A stretch of 64,000 bases of DNA, taken from the NCBI RefSeq assembly GCF_033473495.1, contig NC_088939.1, forward strand, positions 186,001-250,000, given 5' to 3'. This document shows, piece by piece, positions 51,751 to 62,459 of the stretch. The notes beneath the pieces are model-generated. The model was not told the DNA's origin. It saw nothing but the letters and a program-made list of their open reading frames with translations, and ran no database searches. The stretch is from Cercospora beticola. Lineage: Eukaryota > Ascomycota > Dothideomycetes > Mycosphaerellales > Mycosphaerellaceae. Every line of letters begins with the position of its first letter. Positions within the stretch are counted from its first letter, which is position 1. The position numbers and the translations under genes are program-made.

Positions 51751-52396
51751 TACTAAGATCAGCTCGCAGAGATACTGGGCGCCGATTGTTCACACACACC
51801 TAATGTATAGACCTAGGCAGACGGCTACAGGCAAGGAGGAGAAAAGCGCTGTCAAACAGATCTCCGAGATCCGTTTGCATTTTCTCCACTTTCACAACTC
51901 AGTACGATGCTCCTTCTGCAACCTGCTCCAGTGTCAAGGACTTCCCGTACGCGAAGCACGGCCTCTCAACAAATGCGAATATCATCTCCATGCCGCTCCA
52001 GTTCTTCTGACTGCCGAATCAGCTCTCGGCAAAAGATATGTCATCGGATCTGTCGTTCAATCAGGTGTCTTTGCTATCTGCTAATCTTACTCTCACGCAT
52101 ATCCAAACGAATGTGTCTCTTATCGCGAAGGGAGATCCCTACAAGCACTCCCACTACCAAGTCATCTCCAACATCAATGCCACCAAGCCAAACCAAACTA
52201 TCCAACATCCACATTACGCCGAAACTCTGGCCATCCACCGCACAATTCCAACTTTTTCAATTTGCTTGCAGCGAATAATTCTTCCCAAACAAAAGCAAAA
52301 TCCACGATCTGGGGTCAGCCCCAGAGCACAGCACCTTTACCTGTTTTTTTTTAGGCAATTGCAATCGCAACGCCTTCCATCACAACAGAGCACCCC
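51751..52396. other. intergenic between convergent genes
   Basis: The frame at 52038-52484 overlaps the 3' end of the cell-surface protein on the other strand and has Pro/Asn low complexity; rejected. Nothing else seen. Confidence 0.4.
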
Positions 52397-54433
52397 TCAA
52401 AGCCCCAACAACCCTCCCAGACCTAATCCCAATAACCCGCCACCCCCAGCAGTAGCAGTGGGCGGTGCGGCGCCTACGACATAAGCAGCCGTATATCCAG
52501 ACATTGCATACGGGCACCTCGAACCACCACCCACGATCTCCATACACAAACCCGAAGTGTAATACAATCCAGTGCAAGTCCCAGTACATTGAGCAATGCA
52601 AGATGCCAAATTCGTGGTTGCAGCTCCAGTCCCGGAGTACGTCGCTGTAGCTCCACAGTGCGCGGCATTGCAAGTCATTTCAAATGCTCGGTTGTTGAGA
52701 GTTGTGATGGCGGAATTTGCTGCTGGGCAGACTGTTGGTGCAGGAGTAGGCTGGACAGATGGGCCAGGAGATTGGGGCGGACTGGCTGCAATGGTAGAGG
52801 TGAGTACTGCCGGAATTCTTGAGGTCGTGAAGGACGATGGCTGAGTTGCAGACGACGTGGGAAGTGGTAAAGATGCGACGGATACTGGGCTAGATGCGCT
52901 GACCGCTGCAGAAACTGCTAGTGAAGCTGAAATGGCCGGTTGCAAAGAGGACGCAACAGATGCGCTGACCGCCGCAGAGCCTGACAATGCAGCTGGATCA
53001 ACTGATTGCGAAGAGGACGCAACTTCTACCGAAGCAGTCGCGCTCGCCGTCACGGAGTCTGATGCGGAGATTGAAATTGGAGTAGCAGGTTGCGGAGTTG
53101 AAGCAGCTGACACTGAATCAGATAGGCTAGCCGCCGGAGAGTCTGATGTTGGAGCTGAAAGATCCGTTTCAGAAGACGAGGCAACTGGTACTGCGACAGA
53201 TACGCTAGGGACCGAAGTGTCTGGGTCTGTGACTGGCACTTGTGAAGAAGACACAACGTTTGTCGAGCTCAGTGTGTCCGCTGGAGACTCTGGGATCAAG
53301 GTCGGATCAGCCGCTTCCGAAGAGAATGTACCAAGCGTCGAGCTCAATATCTCCGTCGAAGAGTCTGAAATCGAGGCTGAACCAGCCACCTGTGAAGAAG
53401 ACACAACGATCGTCGAGCTCAGTGATTCCGCCAGAGAATCTGATGTTGAGACCTCGACGTCAACCTGGAAAGAGGACGCAATGAGTGTCGAGCTCGATAT
53501 GACGGCCGGAGAGTCCGAAATCGTAACTGGGGTAGCCGCCAGTTCAGAAGACACAGCAATCGTTGAGCTCAATATTTCCGCCGAAGAGTCTGAAATCGAG
53601 GCTGGAACAGCTGCTTGCGAAGACGAGGCATCAGTGGTCGAGCTGAGTACTGCTGTTTCGGAATCTGGAATCGAGACCGGAATAGCCGTCTGTGAGGAAG
53701 ATTCAACAGATGTCGAGCTCACTATTTCCGCTGGATAGTCTGATGTCGAGACTGAGATATCAGCTTGTGAAGATGAAGCAACAATTGTCGAGCTCAATGT
53801 TGCCGTGGGAGAGTCTGGAACCGAGACTGGAACAGCGGCTTGCGAAGAGGAAGCACCAAGTGTCGAGCTCAAAGTCGCCACAGGCAATGAGTCCACCGTC
53901 GTCGTAACTTGCACCTCACTTCCGCTCCCCACACTCGACACCTCGATCTCAAGCGGCGTGGTTGTCGCAGGCACAGCAGAAGCACCAGGCTGCCCCGTAA
54001 AATTATATCCCGTAACCCTCACATAAGCCGATGCCTCATCTCCCCAATCTCTCCAACCAGGCTGTGTCAGCAGTGGCGCAACCATTAAGATCCTGCAATA
54101 GCATTCTCCATCGTTATATCCGAAACCCAGACACTCGGAGCCAAATGTCTCACACGATAGAGCACAGTCATCTATGCCGCACTTGCCCCATTTCGTATCA
54201 CCGCCGCTCTCTGAGCTGTCGATCAGCATGTAAGGGCCGCCATAATTGTAGACATCACCGTTCCAGAATGTAGTTTTAATTGGGCAAGCGGCATCGGACA
54301 ATACGCCAGTTGCGGGCTCACAGGTGGGAGTAGCGGGAGCATTGGTGACAGTGGCTCGCCAGTTGGGAGGAGCTCCAGATTGCTGCGCGGAGGTAGAACT
54401 GATCCAGGCCAGGGGCAGAAGTGTGTAGTCCAT
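52397..54433 (-). CDS. Ser/Thr-rich cell-surface protein with Cys-rich ends
   Basis: A single-exon gene of 678 residues. A short signal peptide (MDYTLLPLAWISSTSAQQ) is followed by an N-terminal Cys domain (about 35-145: TFWNGDVYNYGGPYMLID, KCGIDDCALSCETFGSECLG, GECYC), similar in layout to PAN/apple- or WSC-like carbohydrate-binding modules of fungal walls. Residues about 190-390 are eight imperfect 25-residue Ser-rich repeats. More Ser/Thr/Ala/Pro sequence follows, then a second Cys cluster (VCPAANSAITTLNNRAFEMTC, CIAQCTGTCTGLYY) and a Gly/Leu-rich end GGGGLLGLGLGGLLGL. Heavy O-glycosylation is likely. No clear GPI signal: the C-terminus lacks a long hydrophobic tail. It may be a wall adhesin or sensor (inference). 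Confidence 0.75.
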   Translation of the reverse strand: MDYTLLPLAWISSTSAQQSGAPPNWRATVTNAPATPTCEPATGVLSDAACPIKTTFWNGDVYNYGGPYMLIDSSESGGDTKWGKCGIDDCALSCETFGSECLGFGYNDGECYCRILMVAPLLTQPGWRDWGDEASAYVRVTGYNFTGQPGASAVPATTTPLEIEVSSVGSGSEVQVTTTVDSLPVATLSSTLGASSSQAAVPVSVPDSPTATLSSTIVASSSQADISVSTSDYPAEIVSSTSVESSSQTAIPVSIPDSETAVLSSTTDASSSQAAVPASISDSSAEILSSTIAVSSELAATPVTISDSPAVISSSTLIASSFQVDVEVSTSDSLAESLSSTIVVSSSQVAGSASISDSSTEILSSTLGTFSSEAADPTLIPESPADTLSSTNVVSSSQVPVTDPDTSVPSVSVAVPVASSSETDLSAPTSDSPAASLSDSVSAASTPQPATPISISASDSVTASATASVEVASSSQSVDPAALSGSAAVSASVASSLQPAISASLAVSAAVSASSPVSVASLPLPTSSATQPSSFTTSRIPAVLTSTIAASPPQSPGPSVQPTPAPTVCPAANSAITTLNNRAFEMTCNAAHCGATATYSGTGAATTNLASCIAQCTGTCTGLYYTSGLCMEIVGGGSRCPYAMSGYTAAYVVGAAPPTATAGGGGLLGLGLGGLLGL
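53255..53860 (-). repeat. 75-bp coding minisatellite in the surface protein gene
   Basis: About eight units of 75 bp encode 25-residue repeats of the form ASSSQxxxPxSxxDSxAEILSSTxx. Units are diverged, with changes concentrated at the x positions. Confidence 0.7.
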
Positions 54434-54878
54434 ATTGATGTTAAATTAGGAGGCGATGGCCTGTACCAAGGGTATCCAGGATGCTGTACGCCTCAAAGGT
54501 AGCGCCCTGGTCGAGCTGGAAGTACTGCGCAGTGAGTCCATTTAGGCACGTGCGTGTGCATGCATTCTTCTACTGCGCATAACACGAAAGTCGGGCTCGG
54601 CTGGCCGTGAGAATTTCACGCAAGGGATATGAGCTTGATCTGCCCGGCAAGGCCGATATGTTATGCGAGCACTGTGCCGATTCCGTGTGCGCATAACATC
54701 AGGTGCTTGCTGGGTAGCATCCCATAGTGCCGGTATAATACCCACTGTCGCTATTGGCAGGTCAGAGCGTCGTGTCGCATACCGAAGTTGATGAATGCCT
54801 GTGATACCGTCAGTCTCCATAGAGACGAATCTTGGCTACAGAATATGGCGTCAGGGAATGTCATCTTGTGTCTGCAAC
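54434..54878. other. intergenic, no gene recognised
   Basis: Nothing supported; 3' end of the permease gene and promoter of the surface protein gene. Confidence 0.4.
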
Positions 54879-56550
54879 CTATCTCGGAGTCCAAGAAGGC
54901 ATCATCTCCATTGGGCGCTGCCTCAAACGCCGCTGACCGGAGATGAAAAAGCAGAGCGCATACGCTACCACAAAGCAATACAGTAAGAATGTCCAATTCA
55001 TATCTGCAGCGCTTGAACTGTGCATGGTAGGCCAAAAAGACCAGAAGAATGCCCAGACCGAGTACACTACTGCGATGACGTTGATCCAGATGCCAGCTCT
55101 ACCAAGTGACCAGCTAGCGCGTGGAAGGCCGTCTCCTTGAAGACGTCTGCGGATCAAACACCCAATCACAATAATGTAGGTCGTCATTAGCGTTGCGACT
55201 GCCAATCCCATCATAGTGTTGAGCGGTGCGGTCGTTGCGATAGTGACGAGAATCAGGACGAGGGCGAAGAATACGCTCGAATAGATGGCGTTGAGGGGGA
55301 CCTGCAGTCTTGCGTCGACTCTTCCGAACCACGGTGCCGAATAGAGTGCTCTGTCTCGCCTAAACAGCGTCAGCTTTGTAGCTTGAATCGCTGTCCACCA
55401 GAACTGACCCAAACGCGAAGAGATGGCGAGACGTCGTCACCATAGTGCTGACAGCAATCATAAAGAGTAGAGACATGACCACGACCAAGAAGCCGGTGGT
55501 GGCAGCGTCAGATTGTAGCGCCATAGACAGAACTGAAGCAAAAGGAACAATGGCTTCTGCTGTGGCCTCGAGATCCGAGACGTTGAATGCATAGGTCAGT
55601 AGTAGCAGAAGGGTGCCTGGAAGGTTCGCAAGATAGCTCCAGAGCATGCATCTTGGAAGCACAGTCTCTGGCTCCTCGACTTCTTCCGAGATGTGTACTG
55701 TGGCCTCACTTCCCAGGACTGTGAAGAAAGCAGGAATTTGTCCTACTAACACACCAAGGACTGGAGACGGCTAGCCACCACCATTGTCCGTGCAGTTGAA
55801 GAACACATCCGCGACAGATTGCTTCGGGGCCAGAACCCAGAGGGAAACGACGATAGGCACCAGAGCGTAGACATGGCAGATGGCAAACAACCCCTCGGCG
55901 ACCGAGAGATGGCTCGCTGCAAGCGCGTTGAACGCTGACACAACGATGAGGACTCCAAAAGTGAGGAGGTTGCGCTGCCAGCGTGTGGGAGAAAAGTCAT
56001 CATGGTTGATCTCGACAAGTGCCAGAACGACGCCGGCCAAGATGTAGCATATTGCAGTGAGTCTTGCCTGCCATCCGATCGAGCAGAGCGATCCGGTGAA
56101 ATACGAGAGGACCTGTTGGTATCGTGGAGGAGCGAATGCTGACGCCCAGCGGTACTGCCCACCCGTGGGAACCATAGAGCTAATCTCTGCCAGGGAAAGC
56201 ACGATGAACAGTTGGCCGACGTGCGCGAAGATGGTAGACCAGACGAGACCGGGCAGGCCGCCATTGAAGAGTATGTTGGAGTTGCCAGAAAGGAGCACCT
56301 CCTAGGTGCCGGTGACGAGAGATGTGAAGCCGATGGTGGAGACCAGGCGGAAGCTGTGCTGCATCTCTCGCTTGCGACTGACTGGTTCAACGGGGCGGAA
56401 GTCCATGGAGAGGCGCGCAGGACGACGCTTGGTAGAGAAGATGAACTCATCACTGCTTGGAGTATCTGGTGTCCGTGGCTTAGGGAAGTCGCTGGCGTGG
56501 GCGATCGGAAGATGAGGGCGTAGGGTGAGTGTTGAAGCTTCTGATTGCAT
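54879..56550 (-). pseudogene. APC-family permease interrupted by two in-frame TAG codons
   Basis: The reading frame from the ATG at 56550, with an intact 49-bp intron (55408-55360, gtcagt..tgtttag), spans 540 codons and ends at 54879. It encodes a polar N-terminus and about a dozen membrane segments of the APC superfamily, closest in feel to fungal GABA/choline permeases: TIGFTSLVTGT, LLSGNSNILFNGGLPGLVWS, EISSMVPTGGQYRWASAFAP, LVGQIPAFFTVLGSEATVHISEEVE and HLFAFG/RDRALYSAPWFG across the intron. TAG occurs at 56304-56302 in GT-TAG-EVLLSG and at 55773-55771 in GGG-TAG-PSPV; the family has Trp at both places (TWE and GGW). There is no frameshift and no TAA or TGA. Either it is a young pseudogene or UAG is recoded. 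Confidence 0.75.
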
Positions 56551-56817
56551 GTTGAAGTATGTGGGTGTGGGCGTGATATCGATGAGGGAGGAAAAGCAAG
56601 TAGTTTCAGAGCTGTATGGAGACAGCTAAGTCTCACAGCTGCCGCGTCTTCGTGACTTCCCGCAACGCGAATGCAACGCTGCTGCCTCTTCGGCTTCGAT
56701 GGCGACCGGATTGTTGCGAGTCGGCATCTCCAAGCACTCCATCCACGTTCGTCTTCCCGTGCAGACGCCTACACTCTGGCCGAGAACACGCATCCACCTT
56801 GAGCGCGATGCGTCTCC
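56551..56817. other. divergent promoter region
   Basis: A 267-bp region separates the start codons of the permease and the rhodopsin-fold gene, which are divergently transcribed and may share regulation. No specific element identified. Confidence 0.4.
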
Positions 56818-58431
56818 ATGTCCGGACTCGATATTCCTAGCGCAGCCGCATACATCGCCATCACCTGCTCCGTTGCTATTGTCTGGACCACCTTCACCTT
56901 CCTCATCCGCGCCTTTCTGCGTACGAAAGTCAACGGTCCCTTTGGTGCTGATGACACTGCATGTTTGGCTGCGACTGTAGGTGTCGCGCTTTGAGTTTCG
57001 TTGGTGATGAGTTGTTGACACCAGCAGATTCTCGGCGTCGCGCAATCTATTACGACACTCGTAGCGATCCACTTTGGCCTGGGATATCATGCTTACGCCC
57101 TCTCTATGTTCAGTTTCGAACGAGTTTTCCTCTGCACCTGGATCGCAGAACAGCTGTACATCCTGTCCGAGGGAGCTGCGCTGCTCTCAATCTCTTTCCT
57201 GATCCGGCGTATAACTTTGTTGCGAGAGCACCATCGGATCTGCTTTGCAGTCGCATACCTGACAGTGATCTGGGCACTGTCTTCATGGCTACTCCACATA
57301 TTCAAATGCCCCCTTCCTCGACCATGGGACATTCTGAATGCGGATAAGTGCCTCGATCGTATTGCGGTCCGTTTAAGCATTACGATTTCCGCAGCGCTCC
57401 TGGAAGTGACGAACGTCATCATCGCGATATACGTCGTCTAGAATGTGCAGATGTCGCGGCGCCCCAAGATTGCTGTCATGGTCGCTTTCCTGCTGCGGCT
57501 CCTGGTACTTCCAACCATGTTCCTCCGGTTTAACTTCTTCGCCAGTGCGGTGCATGAGGACGATGAGACCTACGTTCGAACAGACGTGACGATAATCACC
57601 CAGGTCGCAATGCATTTGAGCATCATCTTGGCCACAGTCCCCTGCGCGAAGCCCTTCTTCGTAATCTTTGAAGGCGGAGTTTTCCAGTCTCCAAACGATC
57701 AGCGCAGCAGGAGAACTATCTCGAACCTCAGCAGCGGGTGGAGGACACGAACCGGCGATGGCCAGCGATCAGACTCCAATGCGGCGCTGGAACGAGCAGA
57801 GCGAGCGGCCTTGCGACCGACCTAGGATCGACGTAGCACATTCGCGAGACCGAGCATATCAGCACTTGAGTCTCCACTGAGAGCTCCAACGTTGGAGCGT
57901 CCGTTGAAGAGAGTATCTCTGAAGCTCCCGCCACTGACGTGGAATCGGAGGAGGACATTCGCGAAGGAAGAAGGTCCTGCCCCACCACCGGATGCATGCC
58001 AGTATCATAAGCCATCCACGTCGAGCAAGTCCGATCCGCGGTCCAAGTCCTCCAGCAGCCATAGCTCGCGCACACGCTTGCAGCAGTATGCTGCTGAGAA
58101 TTCATCAAGACCTGAATACATGAATCGAGGGGAAAGTCACAATTCTGACCGGACCATTGGCCGCGATAGCCAACGCACCAGGAACATTCTGGCACCCATC
58201 TTGCGTCCAGACCAAGGAGAGACAACCACGATTATCGCGCATGACCCAGATGCTTTGAGAACGGGGTTGGCGGCCACCACCGCCGATCGCGAGGGCGTGC
58301 ATGAAGAACTAGCAAGTGGGGTCATTGAGCTGAGGACGGAAGTGGTCGTCACCTATGAAGATGCCGAGCATTCGAAGCCACAGCACAAGAATTCTGTAGG
58401 GCCAAAAGAGCGGAAACCTGTTGCATCGTAA
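56818..58431 (+). pseudogene. fungal rhodopsin-fold membrane protein interrupted by two in-frame TAG codons
   Basis: Exons 56818-56976 and 57028-58431 (intron gtaggt..cagcag, 51 bp) form one frame of 520 codons. Seven hydrophobic helices include YIAITCSVAIVWTTFTFLI, GVAQSITTLVAIHFGLGYH, RVFLCTWIAEQLYILSEGA, CFAVAYLTVIWALSSWLLHI, ITISAALLEVTNVIIAIYVV and IAVMVAFLLRLLVLPTMFLR. The tail has LRPDQGETTTIIAHDPD and VTYEDAEH, typical of this large fungal family (SAT4-like/rhodopsin domain), whose function is mostly unknown. TAG codons lie at 57439-57441 (IYVV-TAG-NVQ, where the family usually has Trp) and at 57823-57825 (ALRPT-TAG-DRR, in the cytosolic tail). Otherwise the frame is undamaged, so recoding or recent loss are both possible. 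Confidence 0.7.
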
Positions 58432-58560
58432 AGTCTTGACCATCTAGCAAGTGTTTATACGTACTCAGCACATGTACAGGATGTCGCATTTCGCGAGTTG
58501 TTCGCTCCCGGCAATCTCATTACTTCATTCATGGTCCGGACTGACCGACTGTCTTCATGT

Positions 58561-59628
58561 TCATGTATCCTTGTCGCTCCCAGCGTCGTCGTCCTCTCCT
58601 TCCACCTGCACTCTCTTCCCTTCAACACCCTTCTCCACCTCTGCAACCAGAGTCTCCATGTACTCCTTATCCTTACCCACCAACGTCACAGTATTCCGAC
58701 TCTTACCCCATCGTGGATAACTCCCCACCTTGATCCCCTTACTCTCCACCTTTTGAGACAGCTCTGTCAAGTATTCCGCCACCGCACTCTCTGCCAGCGG
58801 CGTCGAGAACAATATCCTATGCACTCCCTTCCCCTCAGGATCCACAAGTCGAGGCAAAATCCTCGGCTTCAGCCCTTGCAATAACTTCTCAAACAGCCTC
58901 GGAATCCCAGGCAAAATATGCACATTCCCATTAACAACCGAAATCGGAACCCACAGATCCTCTGCCGTAAAAACGACCTGATCCTCATCCGGCAAGTTCT
59001 TATCATACGGCAACTGTATCATCCTCAACTTCGCCCTTCGTGCAGGAGAATCCACATCCCAGCTAAAATCTTTCTGACTCGGATGTGGTCGTGATAGAGC
59101 TTTCATTTTCGTGTAAGCTTCTTCGTGGAGGACTAAGGGGAGATCGAAAGCTTTGGCGATGGAAGCGTAGGTGATATCGTCGTGGGTGGGACCAATTCCA
59201 CCGGATGTGACGACGAAGTCGTAGGTGTGGGACATGCGGCGGGCGGCTTCCACGATTTCGGATTCATCGTCGGCGATGACTTCGACGCGTTTGAGGGCTA
59301 TGCCGAGGGAGAAGCAGAATTTGGCCAAGTAGGCGGAGTTGGTGTCGACGGTCTGTGGGGGGTTCACGAGGGCTGGGTTTAGCGGGGGGTCTTTTCAGCT
59401 TGGGTCGAGGCTGGTTTTTGGGATGGAGGATGAAAGACTCACCTTGCCGCCGAGGACTTCATCGCCTATGATTAGGCATGCTGCTGTGTGGATTTGTCGT
59501 TTGCTTCGTTCGGCTGCCATTGTGCGTGACGTCAAGATGGAGCTGGTTGTTCGAGCTGCGGAGTTGTGGAGGTAGTTGGGGAGTGGTCGCGAAAGATGGC
59601 GAGCGAGTTGATTTACTCGAGAAAACAT
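58561..59628 (-). CDS. MoaB/CinA-type molybdopterin-binding-domain protein
   Basis: Exons (minus strand) 59628-59443 and 59352-58561 give 325 residues; the intron is 90 bp (gtgagt..cccacag, phase 0). Residues 1-36 look like a mitochondrial leader (MFSRVNQLARHLSRPLPNYL), and a second in-frame ATG starts MAAERSKRQ. The domain begins HTAACLIIGDEVLGGK, joins TVDTNSAYLAKFCF across the intron, and contains RVEVIADDESEI, VTSGGIGPTHDD and YASIAKAFDLPL, the MoaB/Mog fold. Fungal homologs include the molybdopterin-binding-like domain associated with FAD synthesis; the reaction cannot be decided here. The gene converges closely on the rhodopsin-fold gene (129 bp). Confidence 0.8.
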
Positions 59629-59858
59629 GGATGGGGAGAGAGTCCAATGGCAAAGATGTGAAGTGAAGGAAAGGAGAGCGACATTGCGAAAGGAAGGTCC
59701 AAAGTGATGTTGTCACTGTTTACGGGTTTAACGTGGGGTCGATCTTCGAGCCTCACTCACGCCCACCTGCATCGACTGGGATGACCTGCCTGGAACACAC
59801 CTGCACACCTGCAGCCTTCCACTGAACGCTATTCGAGAACACGACTAACACCGCCAAA

Positions 59859-60518
59859 ATGGTAAGCTCATACACATGGTGCTTTCATCCACGCATTCTG
59901 ACAAGCACCACAGTCCTCCGAATCGCGCCTCTACACCATCTCGACCGAGACCAAAGACAAACTACGCAAATTCCGCCTAGGGACATCTCGTGCCAAAGAT
60001 CCTCAAGCAGTCATATGTGCGTACTATCCAGTACACTGATCGCTCTGGAAACAAAACCAGCAGCCGTCTCTTTCTGCATCCGCGACGAGCCTCACTGATA
60101 ATCTCCCCCCGCCAGAAGACCACATCAACAAATCCAACATGGAAATCTGCCCCGAAGACACCCAAATCTACACAAACATGCAAGAACTCGCCGACGAGCT
60201 ACCCGATAACACTCCACGATATATCTTGCTGAGTTATCCCTTGACACTGGTTCGTACAAAACCCCTCGGCCTTCCCCTCTTCAGCTCTGAGCTGTTCATC
60301 TGGCTTCCACGCTGATTGTTGTGTAGTCCTCCGGCCGCCTCTCAGTCCCCTACGTCCTGATAAACTACCTCCCACCAACCTGCAGCGCCGAAAACCGCAT
60401 GCTGTACGCCGGAGCGAAAGAGTTGATTCGTAGTACATCGGAAGCTGGGAGGTTGATTGAGATTGATTCGGCGGAGGAGTTGGAGGAGATAGAAGAGGTT
60501 TTGAAGGGGGAGGATTAA
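59859..60518 (+). CDS. AIM7: GMF/Aim7, ADF-cofilin-fold actin regulator
   Basis: Exons 59859-59861, 59914-60016, 60119-60249 and 60327-60518 give 142 residues. The first coding exon is only the ATG. The acceptor of intron 2 is the second AG (60118), because the first (60115) would create a stop. The product starts MSSESRLYTISTETKDKLRK and contains FRLGTSRAKDPQAVI, MQELADELPDNTPRYILLSYPL, SGRLSVPYVLINYLPPTC and AENRMLYAGAKELIR, hallmarks of glia maturation factor, which debranches Arp2/3 actin networks. Length matches the family (about 140). Confidence 0.9.
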
Positions 60519-61574
60519 GCAGAAAGGAGATATGATGCTATGATTGAGGAATGATGTGCTCTCAGTGGCATACAAGGCCATGTGGAAGAGGGTATGAATG
60601 GGGTCGCGAACGGCCAGGATTAGTCGGGCTCGGCGTACGAATGGAGGAAATGCATAACTGAAAGAGTCGACGTCACGCCATGACTGCGCAGGTCAGTGTG
60701 GATATGAGCAGGGAGGCATAGATGTTCGAATGATCGATGCAGTTGTGAATGAAGTGGGAGGAAGCATCAGTTTCTCGATTTTCACTTGACGAACTCGTTC
60801 TACATCATTCATTCGGTGCTAGCCTCACGGTTCTGGGGCGACTCGAGCACGTCAACTCGAGAAATCGCATAGAAAGCGGTCGCATACGCCAATGAAGCTT
60901 TGCGACAAGGACAAAAGATCAACGGAAGAAGTAGGGCACATCTCACTGTTCTCCATGCAATCTGTGTGTAAAAGTGTTGCGTCTGTGCATAGTAGTGGAA
61001 AGAAAGAAGTTTTCGGTTGAATAAGATACTAATGCGCCAAATTGCGTATGGGCCTGTCGTCCTGTTGTAATGCTGCAATCGTTGTTGTTGGGAAAAGGAT
61101 GATTTTGTCTCATGCATTACAAAGACCATAAAGAAGACTTATGAAGGTGGTTAATGAGAGGCTCTTTTGTGGTTCTCGCGATGAGTGAGGTGATGTTTTC
61201 TGGCGTTGGTTGAATGATTGGGGCCCTGGGGTATGTGGTTAAAGTCGTAAGTGACAAGCAGCAGAACCTGGTCCATCTGCTCTTCCCGCTGCTCCGGTGG
61301 TTGTCTTTTGGTAGAATGGGCTTGTCATGATCGCACACGCGCCGGAATCCATGCCTCTGCCGCGCGCACTCGGTGTGTGCAGGGCGTCTCGTTGTCGCCC
61401 CTCTTTCTCTGCTCCTGAGGTACCCAATGCTGCAGTTCTCGATTCGTCTTGTCTTCTCCCAGTTCCGGTCATCCCCGTTCCCCGCTTATGCACGATACTG
61501 TCGCTGTGTGAATATCGCATCGCATATTGCAGCACACTCCACATCTTTCGTGTTTCAGGCACGAACGGCGCAGT
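60519..61574. other. intergenic between convergent genes
   Basis: No gene recognised over about 1 kb. It should hold the 3' UTRs of GMF and Ras1. Confidence 0.45.
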
Positions 61575-62459
61575 CTACATGACTGTGCATTTCCCACAGC
61601 ACCCAGCGTCTTGCTCCTGATCCACTTGGAACTCATCCTTGGGCTTGCTGCCCGAACCACCGCCACCGGGGTATCCCGACATGTCCTTGTTGTATTTCCT
61701 GATTTCGCGCACGATGTCGTAAAAGGCGTTCTCCACATTGATCCTCGACTTGGCGGATGTCTCGATGAATTTGCAGCCAAACTGTCGTGCGAGTTGTCTG
61801 CCCTCTGTGGTTGGATGCATGGTTAGCAAATATTCCGCATTGTGCAAGCTCGTATGCAGGTACACTATGTTTCACCGCGTGCACGTATATAGTGTCGTCG
61901 TGCACTTGTTTATTCCTCCGCCGCTGTACGCCGAACAAAAAGAGATAACGGGCATGCATACCTTCTGTGCTCACTTGTCGCTCGTGCTCCAGATCGCACT
62001 TGTTGCCCACGACGATGATGGGGAAGTAGTCCTTGTCCTTGACGCGCAGTATTTGTTGCTGGAATGTCACCATCTCTTCAAAGCTTTGCCGTGATGTGAT
62101 GCTGTAGACCAATAGGAATCCCTCTCCTGTCCGCATGTATTGTTCGCGCATGGCCGAGTATTCCTCCTGTCCGGCGGTGTCGAGCACATCGAGGAGGGCG
62201 ACTTCATCGTCGATCACGCATTGCTTGCGGTAGGAGTCTGTCAGACGGGAGGTGTCAGTGTATGGAGCTCAATGGCAGTGCGCAATGCCAGGTCGGTGAA
62301 GGCGTGTCCGCGGCGGCTGGACGGGGGCGAGATACCTTCGATGGTCGGATCATACTCGTCGACGAAATGCGATTGGATGAGTTGGATGGTCAGACAGGAC
62401 TTTCCCACACCACCTCCACCGACTACCACCAGCTTGTATTCCCGGAGGAACTGCGACAT
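61575..62459 (-). CDS. RAS1: Ras GTPase (Ras1/RasA)
   Basis: Exons (minus strand) 62459-62336, 62237-61962 and 61804-61575 give 209 residues. G-box motifs: GGGGVGKS (P-loop), effector region DEYDPTIED (across the first intron), [16 protein letters not shown] and ETSAK. The C-terminus has a Gly/Lys linker and CCGKCTVM: a CaaX box for farnesylation with upstream Cys for palmitoylation. The second intron (157 bp) is long for this window. Ras1 controls growth, polarity and cAMP/MAPK signalling at the plasma membrane. Confidence 0.95.

Noticed and set aside
52038..52484. Plus-strand ORF of 148 codons
   Set aside because: Pro/Asn low complexity, overlapping the 3' end of the surface protein gene on the other strand; no domain.
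52857..53738. Plus-strand ORF of 293 codons, acidic
   Set aside because: It is antisense to the 25-residue repeat array of the surface protein; the long open frame is a by-product of the repeat.
54879..58431. Genome-wide reassignment of UAG to Trp
   Set aside because: Several intact genes in the window end with TAG at the natural C-terminus (for example those ending at 12462, 14595, 28902, 30027 and 36253), so UAG still works as a stop.
61239..61826. ORFs around the Ras1 3' end on both strands
   Set aside because: They overlap the Ras1 coding exons or its 3' UTR in other frames and have no domain.
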